A DNA stretch of 64,000 bases, taken from NCBI RefSeq assembly GCF_019097595.1, contig NC_080734.1:7557392-7621391 (forward strand), read 5' to 3'. Position 1 is the stretch's first letter, and every line of letters begins with the position of its first letter. The notes under the pieces were generated by a model. That model searched no databases, had not been told where the DNA came from, and saw only the letters and a program-made list of their open reading frames with translations. The stretch is from Hemibagrus wyckioides (lineage: Eukaryota; Chordata; Actinopteri; Siluriformes; Bagridae). This document shows, piece after piece, positions 1-29,600 of the stretch. The translations under genes and the position numbers were made by a program.

Positions 1-117
1 CTATATCGGCACCTGGAAGGTGAGAAGTATGGAAGTTGAGAAGTATGAAAAGTCAATCGACAAACCATGTTGACTTTAACAGCTACTAAAAAGACATGAA
101 AGAGGAAAAACTAATTA

Positions 118-2698
<2,581 letters not shown>

Positions 2699-3110
2699 TG
2701 TGAATGGCTTCGTCTTATTCTCAGCCTCTTGGGTTAATTCTAATCATTTTGTTCCGTTTTGTTTGTGTGTCCGGTCGCGGTCAGTTCTGTGTGTGAAAGC
2801 CCACAGCTGTACAGGTGTGTGGAAACGATTTCTTTTGTTTATGCGAACATGGCGCTCCGGCAACAACACGAACACACGCCCCGCCCGTGCTACGTAAGCC
2901 TCGCCCTGCGTGCGCTCTGATTGGCTGGGAGTCAGATCAGGGAGTTTTTTTCAGCTTCACGATCCATTCAGTGAATCGTGTATGCTACGGCTCTTTTCAT
3001 CGGCTCAAGTGGCTCATCAATAAGAGCCGAATCCCAAATGAATCATTTGACTCATTCGACGAGTGATTCTCGTTCTTTGACTAGCCAATGATGTTCTGAT
3101 GGCCGGGCGT
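2699..3110 (-). promoter_or_regulatory. Probable papola 5' UTR and promoter region
   Basis: This stretch lies directly upstream of the papola start codon at 2698. It is richer in GC and CpG than its surroundings, especially 2760-2940, and holds a minus-strand CCAAT box within the sequence GATTGGCTGG near 2920-2929. No TATA box is evident. It is the expected place for a CpG-type housekeeping promoter reading leftward. The transcription start cannot be fixed from sequence alone. Confidence 0.5.
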
Positions 3111-3219
3111 CATTAAAAAAAACAAAAAAATCATACGCTAATTAACAATACGCTAATTCAAGTGTGTGTTCAAGAACAAATATTTTTAATTACATTCACT
3201 TACAACAGTGTACACCATA

Positions 3220-3300
3220 TGGTCACTCACACTCTCTCTCACACACACTCACCTGAGAGCCATGTCACAGTACACCATTAGTGGTTTACACACACGCACA

Positions 3301-3349
<49 letters not shown>

Positions 3350-3413
3350 TCACCTGAGAGGCATGTCACAGTACGCCATTACAGTGGAACACACACACAC
3401 ACACACACACACA

Positions 3414-3458
<45 letters not shown>

Positions 3459-3701
3459 TCACCTGAGAGGCATGTCACAGTACGCCATTACAGTGGAACA
3501 CACACACACACTCTCTCTCTCTCTCTCTCACACACACACTCACCTGAGAGGCATGTCACAGTACGCCATTACAGTGGTACACACACACTCTCTCTCACAC
3601 ACACACATTCACCTGAGAGCCATGTCCCAGTACACCCTTACAGTGGTACACACACACACACACACACACTGAGAGCCATGTCCCAGTACACCCTTACAGT
3701 G

Positions 3702-3735
<34 letters not shown>

Positions 3736-3885
3736 AGAGCCATGTCCCAGTACACCCTTACAGTGGTACACACACACACACTGAGAGCCATGTCCCAGTA
3801 CACCCTTACAGTGGTACACACACACACACACACACACACTGAGAGCCATGTCCCAGTACACCCTTACAGTGGTACACACACATTT
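3220..3885. repeat. Composite minisatellite: about 37-bp unit separated by CA/CT microsatellites
   Basis: Nine copies of a unit reading roughly GAGAGCCATGTCCCAGTACA plus CCATTACAGTGGTACACAC lie at about 3257, 3356, 3467, 3547, 3616, 3671, 3735, 3783 and 3841. They are separated by (CA)n or (CT)n(CA)n tracts of varying length. The first four copies carry GTCACAG and the last five GTCCCAG, so the array has two sub-families. The long His/Thr and Cys/Val reading frames it produces are artefacts. Confidence 0.9.
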
Positions 3886-4520
3886 GTGTTGATTCAATTC
3901 ATTTCAATTTATTTAAATTTTATTTGTATAGCGCTTTTAACAATGGACATAACAGATATAGTTCAAAAGATCAAGATTAATATTAGACAAAAAGTTCAAG
4001 ATTAATATTAGACAGAATGCTCAAAATTAATATTAGACAAAAAGCTCAAGATTAATATCAGACAAAAAGTTTAAGATTAATATCAGACAAAAAGCTCAAG
4101 ATTAATATTAGACTTATATTTCAAATTATTTGTATGAATCTCTAAACCTTAATGAGCAAGCTGAGGGCGACTGTGGCAAGGAAAAACTTCCTTAGATGGT
4201 AAGAGGAAGAAACCTTCAGAGGAACCAGACACAAATGGGAACCTCATCCTCATCCTGTATCCTATTCAGCTCAGCAATGGATCTGCAGCCTATACCGGGA
4301 CCACTGAATCCAATACATCCAGGATGGGACACCAGGACATCATATAAACATACTCATTCACTCTTATGGGTAATTTGGGTTTTTTTATTTGGGGTGGGGG
4401 GCACCTAATCCAGAAGAAACATCTGAAACTCCACAGAGACAGTAAACTGAGCTCAGGATTTAGGCAGGGACCACTGAGACCACTGATACAAAATGAACAA
4501 GAACAAGGCTACATTTAATT
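3886..4520. repeat. Dispersed fish repeat with an internal 25-bp tandem array
   Basis: Starts CAATTCATTTCAATTTATTT and contains TTTGTATAGCGCTTTTAACA, ACTTCCTTAGATGGTAAGAG and GAGGAACCAGACAC. The same order of blocks recurs at 62040-62430 and 63310-63530, so this is one dispersed family. At 3966-4111 a 25-bp unit (AAAAAGCTCAAGATTAATAT plus TAGAC) is repeated about six times. The segment 4406-4520 is matched in reverse complement around 9820-9960. Confidence 0.75.
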
Positions 4521-4857
4521 ACAGTTTGCATGATGATCTTTGGTTTAGTCAGATAGGAAAAGCCACCTGCTGAAATAAAGCTGCCCTTATGCTTCTAAAG
4601 CACCAGGAGCTATAGGCTAGAGAACTGAACTGCTGGTCATCCCAGATGATTCATCCCAAGCCCAGGATCTCACAATATCTCTGAACAACTCCCTTATCTC
4701 CCCTTCGGCTACAGCTTGAAACCTTGGGGTAACCATGTACAATCAACTGTCCTTTTCCTCCCATGTTACTAATGTCAGATGTTCATGTCGGTTTCAGAAT
4801 CTGAAATGTTTTTACTACATACGGATTTCTCAGAAGCTCAGCAAACCTACTTTGTAC

Positions 4858-5370
4858 CAGTAGCGTAGCTACGGGTGGGCCTGGGCCCACCCACCTGTCA
4901 GTCAGGCCCACCCAGTCAGTTGCTTGCTACAGAAAAGATTGCTTTGACTACGGTGATTGCTGGATGCCTTTATACATGCCTTTGTCCGTATTAGGTTTTT
5001 GGCACGTCATATGTTACTTCTATGAGTCAATTTTTGCACTTTCTGCATGAGAGCGCCCTCCGGTTTTGAGGAAGAATGAAACGTCTCTACGCTCATGCCG
5101 CCCCTCTCCCTCCACACCGAGCACAGAGGGTCACCGAAGTTTAGTTACACATTAAACTAAAATGAAACAGAGCAACTTACTAAAGTTTGTGTCAAAAAGA
5201 CGTTGTGTGCAGCCGGAGGAGAAAGATAACTCCGATGTTCAGGAGCCATGAAGCTCGAGTAGTAAGGAGCTCTGCTAGTGTTCCTTCACCTTTTACTCCA
5301 TCACCAGCAGCACTTTATTCTCCAGTGTGTACCTCCCCTACACAACAGTGTAAAAGTAAGCCAATCTACA
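4858..5370 (+). mobile_element. 5' fragment of a hAT-like DNA transposon (tentative)
   Basis: Begins with TAGCGTAGCTACGGGTGGGC followed by a palindromic GGGCCCACCC-rich stretch, a look I associate with the 5' ends of fish hAT elements that encode TTF/MYM-type zinc-finger transposases. At 5162-5251 an ATG opens MKQSNLLKFVSKRRCVQPEE and then meets a stop, resembling the short N-terminus of such transposases. No 3' end or catalytic region is visible. The family assignment rests on resemblance only. Confidence 0.4.
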
Positions 5371-5762
5371 TTTTCCTACTATGTAGTTGTATAGTCATTG
5401 TTGCTCATTTCATGTGGTTTATGTGGCCGTTGAGCCATATATAGGACAGTTTACATACTGCCCTGCTGATTTGATAATGGTGTTGCCGCCGTGCTCATGC
5501 TGTTCTTATTGTTATGTTCTTAACATTGCTTACAATGACATACAAGCTTATGCTCTGATTAAATGGTGGTTTGCATTCAAGCAGGTGTAGTTATGGCTTA
5601 TTTTGATAAAAGATGCACATTGTGATTCCTGGCTATGCTAGTGCTTTGTAAAGTAGAGCTTCCTGTAGTCTGGATTTCAAATGGAATGTAACATATTGCA
5701 AGTTTGTTGATCTTTATGCATCGAAAGCTAGAGACTGTGATGTGGTCAAAAACCAGGTATTC

Positions 5763-5844
5763 CGACGAGGATGGGATTCGAACCCACGCGTGCAGAGCAC
5801 AATGGATTAGCAGTCCATCGCCTTAACCACTCGGCCACCTCGTC
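5763..5844 (-). tRNA. tRNA-Ser(GCT), copy 1
   Basis: 82-nt intronless tRNA gene. On the minus strand it runs from GACGAGG to CCTCGTC plus discriminator G, giving a seven-pair acceptor stem. Box A is TGGCCGAGTGG, the anticodon loop is CTGCTAA (anticodon GCT, reading AGC/AGU), and box B is GGTTCGAATCC. The long variable arm is the class II form expected for serine. A T5 run about 10-15 nt downstream can stop RNA polymerase III. Confidence 0.97.
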
Positions 5845-6055
5845 CACACACGTTGAACGTTTAATAAATATCTACTGCCATCTAGCGACGAATCATAGCT
5901 ATATCAGTTCTGATGACCTCACAACAGCTTCCTGCAGGAGACATTAAGTATCTAGTCGAATGCTAATGCGGAGCACAACAGTTACCTAATTGCTAAACAT
6001 AGTCATCTACTGGCAACACATTGTCACTTGAATAGCACTGTAAGGTGTTATTTAA

Positions 6056-6205
6056 ATTTCAATTGTGTTTCAGGGGTTGGGCTTGGTCCCTTAGTTCCAG
6101 TAAAAGGAACTCTTAATGCTTCAGCATACCAAGACATTTTGGACAATTTCATGCTCCCAACTTTGGGGAAACAGTTTGGAGATGACCCCTTCCTGAACTG
6201 CTGTT
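6056..6205 (+). mobile_element. Internal fragment of Tc1-like family A
   Basis: Matches the inner 5' portion of the other family A copies (TTTCAGGGGTTGGGCTTGG to GATGACCCCTTCCTG), translating as [18 protein letters not shown]. It has no terminal repeat on either side. It sits just upstream of the tRNA-Ser gene at 6240. Confidence 0.8.
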
Positions 6206-6239
6206 CAGCAGTTTTATAAATAGTGGGCAACCATTGTCA

Positions 6240-6321
6240 GACGAGGTGGCCGAGTGGTTAAGGCGATGGACTGCTAATCCATTGTGCTCTGCACGCGTGG
6301 GTTCGAATCCCATCCTCGTCG
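6240..6321 (+). tRNA. tRNA-Ser(GCT), copy 2
   Basis: Identical in sequence to copy 1 but on the plus strand: GACGAGG/CCTCGTC acceptor stem, box A TGGCCGAGTGG, anticodon loop CTGCTAA, box B GGTTCGAATCC. The downstream flank (GAAAGCAAGCTTTATTG) has only a T3 run, so its terminator is weak. It is divergent from copy 1, 395 bp away. Confidence 0.96.
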
Positions 6322-6503
6322 GAAAGCAAGCTTTATTGATTGTCTTGATTCTGCTTGGGAAACAACTATGAGGAAACGGTGTGTTTGGTTTAGAAAAATA
6401 AGCAGTACCATCTTTTAGTGTGATATCAGACAATTAGAAAGCCAGAGTCAATTGCAAATTCAGTTGCGGCTCGAGGTCGTAGTTCACTTTTTATTTAGCT
6501 AAA

Positions 6504-6993
6504 CTATATTGCCAAAAGTTTTGGGACACCCCTTCAAATGATTGAATTCAGGTGTTATGTTTCAGGGGTTTGGCTTGGTCCCTAGTTCCAGTAAAAGGAA
6601 CTCTCAATGCTTCAGCAAACCAAGACATTTTGGACAATTTCATGCTCCCAACTTTGTGGGAACAGTTTAGGGATGACCCCTTCCTGTTCCAACATGACTG
6701 CACACCAGTGCACAAAGCAAGGTCCATAAAGACAACTTCACTGAGTCCTGACCTCAACCAGATAGAACACCACATGAATTTAATATGGGCCAACTTCATA
6801 TTAAATTTATGTGCATGTAAAGGCAGACGTCCCAGTTTTGGCCTGGCCCGCAGTTTCTGCTCTAATTCATCCCAAAGCTGTTTGAACAGGTTCCTCCACA
6901 CCAAACTCGCTCATGCATGTTTTTATGGATCTTGCAACAACACCTGAATTCAATGATTTGCATGGGTGTGCAAAAACTTTTGGCAATATAGTG
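6504..6993. mobile_element. Fold-back, scrambled Tc1-like element (family A)
   Basis: Left end ACTATATTGCCAAAAGTTTT and right end AAAACTTTTGGCAATATAGT are inverted repeats. The left interior reads forward through [13 protein letters not shown] and FLFQHDCTPVHKARS. The right interior returns in reverse complement from the region encoding the DDE-domain C-terminus to the 5' sub-terminal sequence CAACACCTGAATTCAATGATTT. It is short and has no open transposase frame. Confidence 0.85.
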
Positions 6994-8334
6994 TACTTAT
7001 TTGACCATTAACACCCTAATGTACTACTGAAGTGGCAACTTGTCAGCGTTAGATGGCGGCATTTCAAAATGAGATTAGGCATAAAAATTAGGCATATGTG
7101 CACTGAAAAAAAGCTTCTTGAATTGACTCAGTACATACATCAGTTCCACATAAGTAAAGTTTCATTAATATGGATTGTTTTCGTAAATCCAACATGATTC
7201 GATTGTGTATTTTCAACACCATATGTAAAACTAGATCCTATTAGAAACCTTTTTAAGTTACATTTAGGATAATCAATTAAATCACTTTCTGATTTTTTTT
7301 ATATTTTTATGTAAACTTACATGATATGGTATTTTAAATCTGATCATATTCCACATATTCCTTTTCTTTTGTCATTTAAAGGCCACGACACAATATCAGG
7401 GTTTATTTTCAATGATTAAAAGTGAACAAACTCTCGTAAGATTGCATTCGAACTGAATAGTAGACTACATTAAGCTTCACTACTCTGTTGCAAGCCTCCT
7501 TAACCACTCGTTAGGACTTGTTAGGAACAGATTTCCAGTCCATCCACTAGTCAAGGTTAGGATGTGGTACATATTGCCCTCTACTTAAATATCTGCAATA
7601 ACTGCCTTTCACAGTCTTCACTCACAGTAATGATTTGATAAATGCAGTGGAGGGGTTTATTAGAGTTGGGCAGGATTTGGAGTACAGGTAACTAGTGGAT
7701 AACTTGGTGGGGTGATGTAACAGGAATCATATATTCCATAAATAAGACCAGGAAATGGTGGAATATATAAGAAGGACAAGATCTGAAGGAATGAATTGTC
7801 AAGCACTGTAAGTTCTCTATAAAACAGGTTGGACTGGAAGACAAACACCAGTGCTGTGTACAATAAGGGGATAAGCAGACTCTATTTGGTCTGCTGGGGG
7901 AGCAGCATGAGTGTCAGATATATATACAAGATGAACTCATTCGCAAAGTAGAAACTATTGTTGAAGAAAAGCTGAAAATGTTTGAGTCAGTGATGAGTAG
8001 AAGGCTACTGAACTAACTGCTTTACTCTGATCAGGAACGCAGTGGTTTTTGACCAAACAATAAGGTATATTGGGAGCGCCCCCTCTGGGATTCAAGTCCA
8101 GCACATAGAAACACACATATCCAGGGGCAATTTAGAGTATACAAAGTATTTTGTATCATAAGTGCTTGTGTTTAATGTCCTTAATTTCTTGAGGCGATTG
8201 CTTAAATATTTCTAAACTTTTCAGGTTGGTTTCGTTTATTTTTTGAGTGTTTCTGTCCACCGTAAAGAAACACTAGTGAAGTAGCTATGACGCACCTGTA
8301 GATGGCGATCCACGACCGCATAAGGCGCTCACAA
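6994..8334. other. Intergenic spacer, no gene recognised
   Basis: AT-rich unique-looking DNA between the fold-back element and tRNA copy 3. I see no conserved coding exon, RNA gene or clear transposon end here on either strand. Confidence 0.5.
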
Positions 8335-8416
8335 GACGAGGTGGCCGAGTGGTTAAGGCGATGGACTGCTAATCCATTGTGCTCTGCACGCGTGGGTTCG
8401 AATCCCATCCTCGTCG
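8335..8416 (+). tRNA. tRNA-Ser(GCT), copy 3
   Basis: Same 82-nt sequence as copies 1 and 2, with intact acceptor stem, box A, anticodon loop CTGCTAA and box B. It is followed within 6 nt by a run of about 16 T, the strongest polymerase III terminator of the set. On this evidence it is the copy most likely to be expressed efficiently. Confidence 0.97.
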
Positions 8417-8809
8417 AGAACCTTTTTTTTTTTTTTTTTATAAAACAAAACAAAACAAAAACCACATATTTCAATACTTTCGGTTTTCCTGGTGCCAGTG
8501 CACATAGCTTTCATGCATGCATTTCAGAGTTAATCAACATCAGTGTCATGTCCATGTGGATCATGTGGCTGCTGCTGTAGATTTTCTCTTTTTTTCTAAC
8601 TTTGAGGAACCATGTGACATTGACATCAGGTAACAGTTGAAAGCACTTTGTGGGTGTATGTGTTCCTATTAAAGTAAAAACTATTTATTTGACACAGCCT
8701 GCCAACAAACACATTTCTCACATTTAGGCAAATGACAACAGCAATCCGAGTTTGTAGAATGAGTTTGATCACTTCTGGATATAACTGATGGATTTAAAAA
8801 TGCAGCTAG

Positions 8810-8891
8810 CGACGAGGATGGGATTCGAACCCACGCGTGCAGAGCACAATGGATTAGCAGTCCATCGCCTTAACCACTCGGCCACCTCGTC
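8810..8891 (-). tRNA. tRNA-Ser(GCT), copy 4
   Basis: Intact 82-nt class II tRNA on the minus strand, identical to copies 1-3. A T5 run lies about 12 nt downstream (TGCATTTTTAAATCC on the minus strand). It is the first member of a tandem series of tRNA plus about 0.65 kb of flank that continues to copies 5 and 6. Confidence 0.97.
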
Positions 8892-9449
8892 CACGTGCGC
8901 CACCTACTGGTACTCTTGCAACATTGTGATACGACAATAATAATTATAATTATTATTAAAGGATTATGAAACAGTCTGTCTATATGTGTGGCCCTGTGAG
9001 GGACTGGCGACCTGTCCACCCCTGTAGTGTACCCCTGCCTTTTGTCCAATGTGTGCTTGGATAGGCTCCAGCAGATCCCCGTGACCCTAATTAGGAATAA
9101 AGCGGGCATAGAAAATGGATGGATGGGTAGATTATAAAACAAAAACGTAACAGAATCACATATAGTTTAACCCCATATGCCATACACAAACTACAAGGTT
9201 GTTCATGTTTTGTCAACAGGAGTGTGAAAGCTGTAAATTGTAAACTGGATTAAAATTAGTGGTATCAGTGGTACCTGCTTAAATCCTGGAGTGTCAGATG
9301 TTTCTAGGAGCTACTAATCTGAAGTGATGGTTTAAAAGCCAAATCACAACTAGGAACTGCAACAACTAAACATGAACAAACTCGTGCTATATCACATTGT
9401 CTACATGTCTCAGAAAGGAAGCTGTTGTGAGAGCATAAAGCATCTCATC

Positions 9450-9508
9450 CGACGAGGATGGGATTCGAACCCACGCGTGCAGAGCCTTAACCACTCGGCC
9501 ACCTTGTC
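9450..9508 (-). pseudogene. tRNA-Ser pseudogene lacking the anticodon arm (copy 5)
   Basis: Same ends as the other copies, but 23 nt spanning the whole anticodon arm are missing, leaving 59 nt. The deletion is bounded by a repeated GC dinucleotide. The 5' acceptor strand also has one change (plus-strand CCTTGTC instead of CCTCGTC), which breaks a stem pair. Boxes A and B survive, so transcription is conceivable, but the product cannot decode. Confidence 0.95.
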
Positions 9509-10168
9509 CACAGTTGGCACCTACTGGTGAGCGCTTGCAACATTGTGATACCACAATAATAATTATAATTATAATTATTATTAAAGGATTATGAAACAGT
9601 CTGTCTATATGTGTGGCCCTGTGAAAGACCCCTGCCTTTCGTCCAATGTGTGCTTGGATAGGCTCCAGCAGATCCCATGACCCTAATTAGGAATAAAGCG
9701 GGCATAGAAAATGGATGGATGGATGGATTATAAAACAAAAACATAACAGAATCACATATAGTTTAACCCCATATGCCATACACAAACTACAAGGTTGTTC
9801 ATGTTTTGTCAACAGGAGTTGTAATTAAATGTAGCCCTGTTCTTGTTCATTCTGCATTATCAGCAGGTGCTAAATGATGCTGGAGTTTTCAGCCTTGTCT
9901 TGTTCTTGTTCATTTTGCATTAGTGGTATCAGGGGTCCCTGCTTAAATCCTGAGCTTAATTTGTTGTCTCTGTGGAGATTCAGGCGTTTCTAGGATGGTC
10001 CCATACTAATCAGAAGCGATGGTTTAAAGGCTAAATCATATCTTGGAACTGCAAGAACTGACAGGCAACAAATAAACATGGACAAACTCGCACTATATCA
10101 CATTACATCAGCTTCATGTCTGAATGTCTCAGAAAGGAAGCTGTTGTGAGAGCATAAAGCATCTCATC

Positions 10169-10250
10169 CGACGAGGATGGGATTCGAACCCACACGTGCA
10201 GAGCACAATGGATTAGCAGTCCATCGCCTTAACCACTCGGCCACCTCGTC
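10169..10250 (-). tRNA. tRNA-Ser(GCT), copy 6, one substitution
   Basis: Full 82-nt copy with intact acceptor stem, anticodon loop CTGCTAA and both promoter boxes. It differs from copies 1-4 by one transition just before the T stem (plus-strand CACACGTGC instead of CACGCGTGC). The downstream flank, shared with the pseudogene, has only T3 runs, so termination may be poor. Confidence 0.93.
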
Positions 10251-10469
10251 AGGTAAGACAACGCTATTCACCACTACAGTGGTTGTGAACAAGGGCTTGT
10301 AATACAGGTGGGATACAATGTAATGATTTATATCAGAAATAAACAGATAAAATAAAATAAGCCATAAAATAACCCATTCGTTTGGGTTGAAAGAAAATTA
10401 CAGATTGGATAAAAAAGTTTCTCGTTAATCCAAATTGTGAAGTTTCAACTGATCGACATAAACTACTGC

Positions 10470-10610
10470 TACTCACTCACTTTCTGTTACTGCTTTATCC
10501 TGGTCAGGGTGGATCTAAAGCCTATTCCAGTAGCACTGGTTGTGTGGTGAGGATACACCTTGGATGGGATGCCAGCTCACCACTGGGCTAAACTGCACTA
10601 GTTTTCATTT
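10470..10610. repeat. Dispersed SINE/LINE-tail fragment
   Basis: Contains TGCTTTATCCTGGTCAGGGT, then GCCTATTCCAG and TTGGATGGGATGCCAG, the degenerate 3' tail common to many fish short interspersed repeats. The remainder of the spacer to ak7 shows nothing else I can name. Confidence 0.6.
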
Positions 10611-10680
10611 AACTTTCCAGAGTAGACATGCTACCTGCACTAAAACTATTCAAAGTACACAAGCTGGGAGAAAACTTGTA

Positions 10681-10686
10681 TTTATT
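10681..10686 (-). terminator. Candidate ak7 polyadenylation signal
   Basis: AATAAA on the minus strand, 112 nt past the ak7 stop codon. It is the first canonical hexamer downstream. Use is inferred, not shown. Confidence 0.45.
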
Positions 10687-10797
10687 TTTGTAATAGAAGT
10701 AACATAAATTGAGTTGTGTTGAATTAAATTGAGTTGAATTAAAGCAACTGTGCAGTGTGTTAGATTAAAAAACAATGGAGGTCCCGTGAAGGGAAAA

Positions 10798-18633
<7,836 letters not shown>

Positions 18634-18639
18634 ATTTTC

Positions 18640-18692
18640 CCCGTTGCTAAGCAAGTTGTTAGCCTCGCGTGCTGGTTGCTACGCGGAACTAA
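18640..18692 (-). promoter_or_regulatory. ak7 promoter-proximal candidate X-boxes
   Basis: Immediately upstream of the ak7 ATG (18633) are two X-box-like sites: GTTGCTAAGCAAG at 18643-18655 and GTTGCTACGCGGAAC at 18675-18689. RFX factors, which with FOXJ1 drive motile cilium genes, bind imperfect inverted repeats of the type GTTRCC-NN-RGYAAC. The first site fits with two mismatches. Position and gene function make this plausible; binding is inference. Confidence 0.45.
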
Positions 18693-18897
18693 TCTCTTCC
18701 TTCATGAGAGAAAATGCTAGTTTCAATGCTAGGTGGTTTTTAGCTTCATTTTTTAGTCGATTAATTCATAAAGCACGAATATATAAAAGTTAAAATTTCA
18801 CACAATTTTAGATAGAGATCAAAATATATCTAGGTTATGGCTAGGTTATGACTGTGGTGCACTTGGAGGACCATGTGATTGGTTTCCATTTGTTGTT

Positions 18898-18933
<36 letters not shown>

Positions 18934-18963
18934 TTCCCCCATTTCATTTCAATGAAAAAATTA

Positions 18964-19012
<49 letters not shown>

Positions 19013-19016
19013 TACT
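18898..19016. repeat. Inverted pair of trinucleotide microsatellites
   Basis: (AAT)n at about 18898-18930 is followed by (ATT)n at about 18970-19010, separated by roughly 40 bp. The two runs are complementary, so either strand can fold into a long A/T hairpin. The array lies in the 820-bp spacer between the ak7 start and the galc stop; the spacer otherwise holds only AT-rich DNA and the probable galc 3' UTR. Confidence 0.85.
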
Positions 19017-19159
19017 ACTATCATCATCATAACACTCCAAGATTGTCCAAATGATCACTATTACTTAATATATATTATTTAACATAACATTAGTAATAAT
19101 TATACAAAACCCTGCATTTGCAAGTCATTTATACACACACCAAAGGCTTGAAAATTCAG

Positions 19160-19165
19160 TTTATT
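19160..19165 (-). terminator. Candidate galc polyadenylation signal
   Basis: AATAAA on the minus strand about 290 nt past the galc stop codon. Plausible 3' end; other A/T-rich hexamers nearby cannot be excluded. Confidence 0.4.
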
Positions 19166-19454
19166 CATATTTTTAGATGCAATATATCAAAAACAACAGC
19201 AAATCAATAAAATTTTCACAGATACTACAAAAACAGTGTTCCCAAATCTTCCCATCTGTTAAAAACATCACAATCATTCGGTCGGTAGCAATGATTTTCT
19301 TTTAGTTCTTAGAAAATATGATTTCCCAAAGTAGTAATATGGTTATATTCAAATACATATTTACCATGCACTCATACTGCATTCATGTCTGACAGGATAT
19401 GGAGGCAGCATGTGTATTGAGGCAGCATGGTGGATATGTATTTGATAAAAAGAA

Positions 19455-28611
<9,157 letters not shown>

Positions 28612-28619
28612 TGTGCCAG

Positions 28620-28770
28620 CTTCCTGTATAACGCGAACTGAGACAACACAGTGCCGACTACCAGCACCGATGCTCTTTACCGCACATAGTTATTGTTTCA
28701 CTGTTTCACTTCCTGGTTGGCCATGTGACACGCCCAGCTTTTCGCTTATTGGCTGTGGCTAACAGCTTAC
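28620..28770 (-). promoter_or_regulatory. Probable galc promoter
   Basis: Within 150 bp upstream of the galc ATG there is a minus-strand CCAAT box (28748-28752), an ETS-like GGAAG (about 28710) and an E-box-like GTCACATG (28722-28729). The last is one base from the GTCACGTG core of the CLEAR element bound by TFEB in lysosomal gene promoters. Function is inference. Confidence 0.35.
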
Positions 28771-29161
28771 TTCATGGACCAGAGGCGCGAGATATAAAAA
28801 CACACAGATATTTTCTGATAGATTAACTGTATGAAATAAACATATTATCATATATTTATACATACATAATATTCATGTTTATAGCATTTAAGTAAAGGGA
28901 TAAGCATAAAATCTACTTTAAAATCATATTCAACTCAGTTTTCAACATAAAATGTTTGAGTGTTATTTCTGTACTATTTCATTTCACTTGACATTATTGA
29001 TTTTATTGTGCTGTATAAATAAATAAACTAAACTAAGCCAATATTTGGGTTGATAAACCCTTGGTTGGGTTTAAACCCTTGGTTCCTGTGGAGATTTTGA
29101 CTGAGAGTCATACTTGATTTTGTACTGACTTATGACAGTCACATAGACCTCACCCCTGAGA

Positions 29162-29600
29162 TACACTATATTGCCAAAAGTTTGGGACACCCCTCCAGAT
29201 CAGTGAATTTAGGTGTTGTGTTTCAGGGGTTGGATTTGGCCTCTTAGTTCCAGTGAAAGGAACTCTTAATGCTTCAGCATACCAAGCCAATTTGGTGGGA
29301 ACAGTTTGAGGATGACCCCTTCCTGCTCCAACATGACTTCACACCAGTGCACAAAGCAAGGTCCATAAAGACATGGATGAGTGAGTTTGGTGTGGAGAAA
29401 CTCGACTGGCCTGCAATCCTGACCTCAACCTGAGCCAGACCTTCTCGTCCATCATCAGTACCTAACCTCACAAATGCGCTTCTAGAGGAATGGTCAAAAA
29501 TTCCCATAAACACACTCCTAAACCTTGTGGAACGCGGACCAACTCCATATTACATTCATGTGCATGTAAAGGCAGATGTCCCAGTTTTGGCCTGGTTCAC
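29162..29600 (+). mobile_element. Tc1-like element, family A, 3' truncated, between galc and lgals8
   Basis: Left end TACACTATATTGCCAAAAG is intact; the interior carries the usual decayed transposase segment (FQHDFTPVHKARS, MSEFGVEKLDWP). The copy fades at about 29600 without a right terminal repeat. The rest of 29600-30110 is AT-rich with nothing recognised. Confidence 0.85.

Larger units (their letters stand above)
8810..10250. repeat. Tandem segmental duplication carrying tRNA-Ser copies 4-6
   Basis: Two successive units, 8810-9449 and 9450-10168, each start with a tRNA-Ser copy. They continue through the shared flank TAAAGGATTATGAAACAGTC, a SINE-like 3' tail ending in ATGGATGG repeats, and the shared sequence AAAGGAAGCTGTTGTGAGAG just before the next tRNA. 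A third tRNA (10169-10250) closes the array. Spacing of the tRNA starts is about 640 and 719 bp. Units differ by small indels, so the duplication is not very recent. Confidence 0.85.

Noticed and set aside
3281..3842. Long open frame rich in His-Thr and Ser-Leu
   Set aside because: It is the translation of CA/CT microsatellites and a minisatellite; no conserved domain or splice context.
8202..8580. Open frames containing RMGFEPTRAEHNG or AEWLRRWTANPLC
   Set aside because: These are readthroughs of the tRNA-Ser gene on either strand, repeated identically at other tRNA copies.
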